Origin: Thermoanaerobaculia bacterium
GTDB lineage: Bacteria; Acidobacteriota; Thermoanaerobaculia; Multivoradales; UBA5704
NCBI GenBank assembly: GCA_025937035.1
Contig: JAICSG010000304.1
Location: 1-5,631 of the forward strand
Direction of reading: 5' to 3'
DNA length: 5,631 nucleotides
Both the position numbers and the translations under genes were made by a program. The notes beneath the pieces were generated by a model, which was not told where the DNA came from, did no database searches, and saw only the letters and a list, made by a program, of their open reading frames with translations. This document shows, in pieces, positions 5,288-5,631 of the stretch; within the stretch, counting starts at the first letter, position 1, and each line of letters starts with the position of its first letter.

Positions 5288-5587
5288 ATGTCTCAACGGA
5301 ACCGGATCTTCCTGGCCGCCGCCCTGGTGGCGGCTCTCTTCCTGGCAGCCCCGTCCCCCTCGCACGCCGCCGTCCACCCCTGGCAGCTCCCCCTCGCCGG
5401 CGCCTGGGAGCGAGCCTGGAGCTGGCTCGCTCAGCTCCTGCCGGGAGGGGCTCCTCAGACGCCGAGGGGGAGACAGGAAAAAGCGGGAGGGGCGATTAAC
5501 CCCGATGGGGGAACGACCACGGGAACCACACCCACGGGGACCCAGTCGGACGCGGGTCCCGTCATCGATCCAGACGGTGCCAAGTGA
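5288..5587 (+). CDS. Small secreted protein with I-[ND]-P-D-G motifs
   Basis: The protein has 99 residues and I cannot assign a function. Residues 1-27 form a classical Sec signal peptide: a basic start (S-Q-R-N-R), a hydrophobic core rich in Ala and Leu (8-21), and a likely signal peptidase I site after S-H-A at 25-27. There is no lipobox Cys. The mature part is about 72 residues and contains a Trp-rich helical stretch (W-Q-L-P-L-A-G-A-W-E-R-A-W-S-W-L, 32-47). A Gly/Thr/Pro-rich low-complexity region follows, in which A-I-N-P-D-G-G (69-75) and V-I-D-P-D-G-A (92-98) form two copies of one motif. Similar repeated I-D-P-[DN]-G segments are, to my recollection, found in small exported hypothetical proteins of Acidobacteriota-like genomes. 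There are no cysteines. The start is chosen on the ribosome binding site and signal peptide. The gene is divergent from the HTH cassette and may be unrelated to it. Confidence 0.78.
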   Translation: MSQRNRIFLAAALVAALFLAAPSPSHAAVHPWQLPLAGAWERAWSWLAQLLPGGAPQTPRGRQEKAGGAINPDGGTTTGTTPTGTQSDAGPVIDPDGAK

Positions 5588-5593
5588 ACTTGC

Positions 5594-5622
5594 CCCCGGG
5601 TTGATGGAGGCCCTTCCCGGGG
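5594..5622 (+). terminator. GC-rich hairpin after the secreted-protein gene
   Basis: CCCCGGG at 5594-5600 pairs with CCCGGGG at 5616-5622, with a 15-nt loop, beginning 7 nt after the TGA. No T-run follows before the window ends, so it is only a possible terminator. Confidence 0.4.
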
Positions 5623-5631
5623 ATGGTCCCC

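Noticed and set aside
1..5631. CRISPR array, tRNA, rRNA, insertion sequence or phage attachment site
   Set aside because: No regularly spaced repeats, cloverleaf-like sequence, transposase motifs or terminal inverted repeats were seen on either strand by reading.

Overview
The window is high-GC bacterial DNA, dense with genes and with clear Shine-Dalgarno sites. The gene content suggests a soil- or sediment-type bacterium such as an Acidobacteriota or Planctomycetota member: a DUF1080/3-keto-disaccharide hydrolase domain, a bacterial GMC oxidoreductase, small coiled-coil paralogues with a terminal YG-x(3,4)-KLxEFG-like motif, and a small secreted protein with I-[ND]-P-D-G motifs. This placement is an inference from family distribution, because no taxonomic marker gene is present.

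Layout from left to right. (1) The C-terminal 171 residues of a HEAT-repeat protein lie on the + strand and run in from outside the window (2-517). (2) A convergent 800-residue enzyme on the - strand (570-2972) has an FAD-dependent GMC oxidoreductase joined in frame to a C-terminal DUF1080 domain. The two halves correspond to the two steps of the known 3-keto-glycoside route: oxidation of a sugar at C3, then cleavage of the 3-keto-glycoside. The gene has a good sigma70-like promoter and a leader of about 120 nt. (3) A 350-nt spacer holds that promoter, a degraded C-terminal scrap of an amidohydrolase on the + strand, and an 11-bp perfect hairpin that probably terminates the next operon. (4) A compact - strand cassette (4960 down to 3324) reads: XRE-type HTH regulator, degenerate pterin-carbinolamine-dehydratase (PCD)-like protein, then two overlapping genes for paralogous coiled-coil proteins. 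(5) After a 327-nt divergent intergenic region comes a small + strand gene for a 99-residue secreted protein, followed by a GC-rich hairpin at the window edge.

The two most interesting units are the oxidoreductase-DUF1080 fusion, which could carry out both steps of 3-keto-glycoside breakdown in one polypeptide, and the four-gene HTH/PCD-like/coiled-coil cassette, whose function I do not recognise. The sequence gives no direct evidence that these two units act together.
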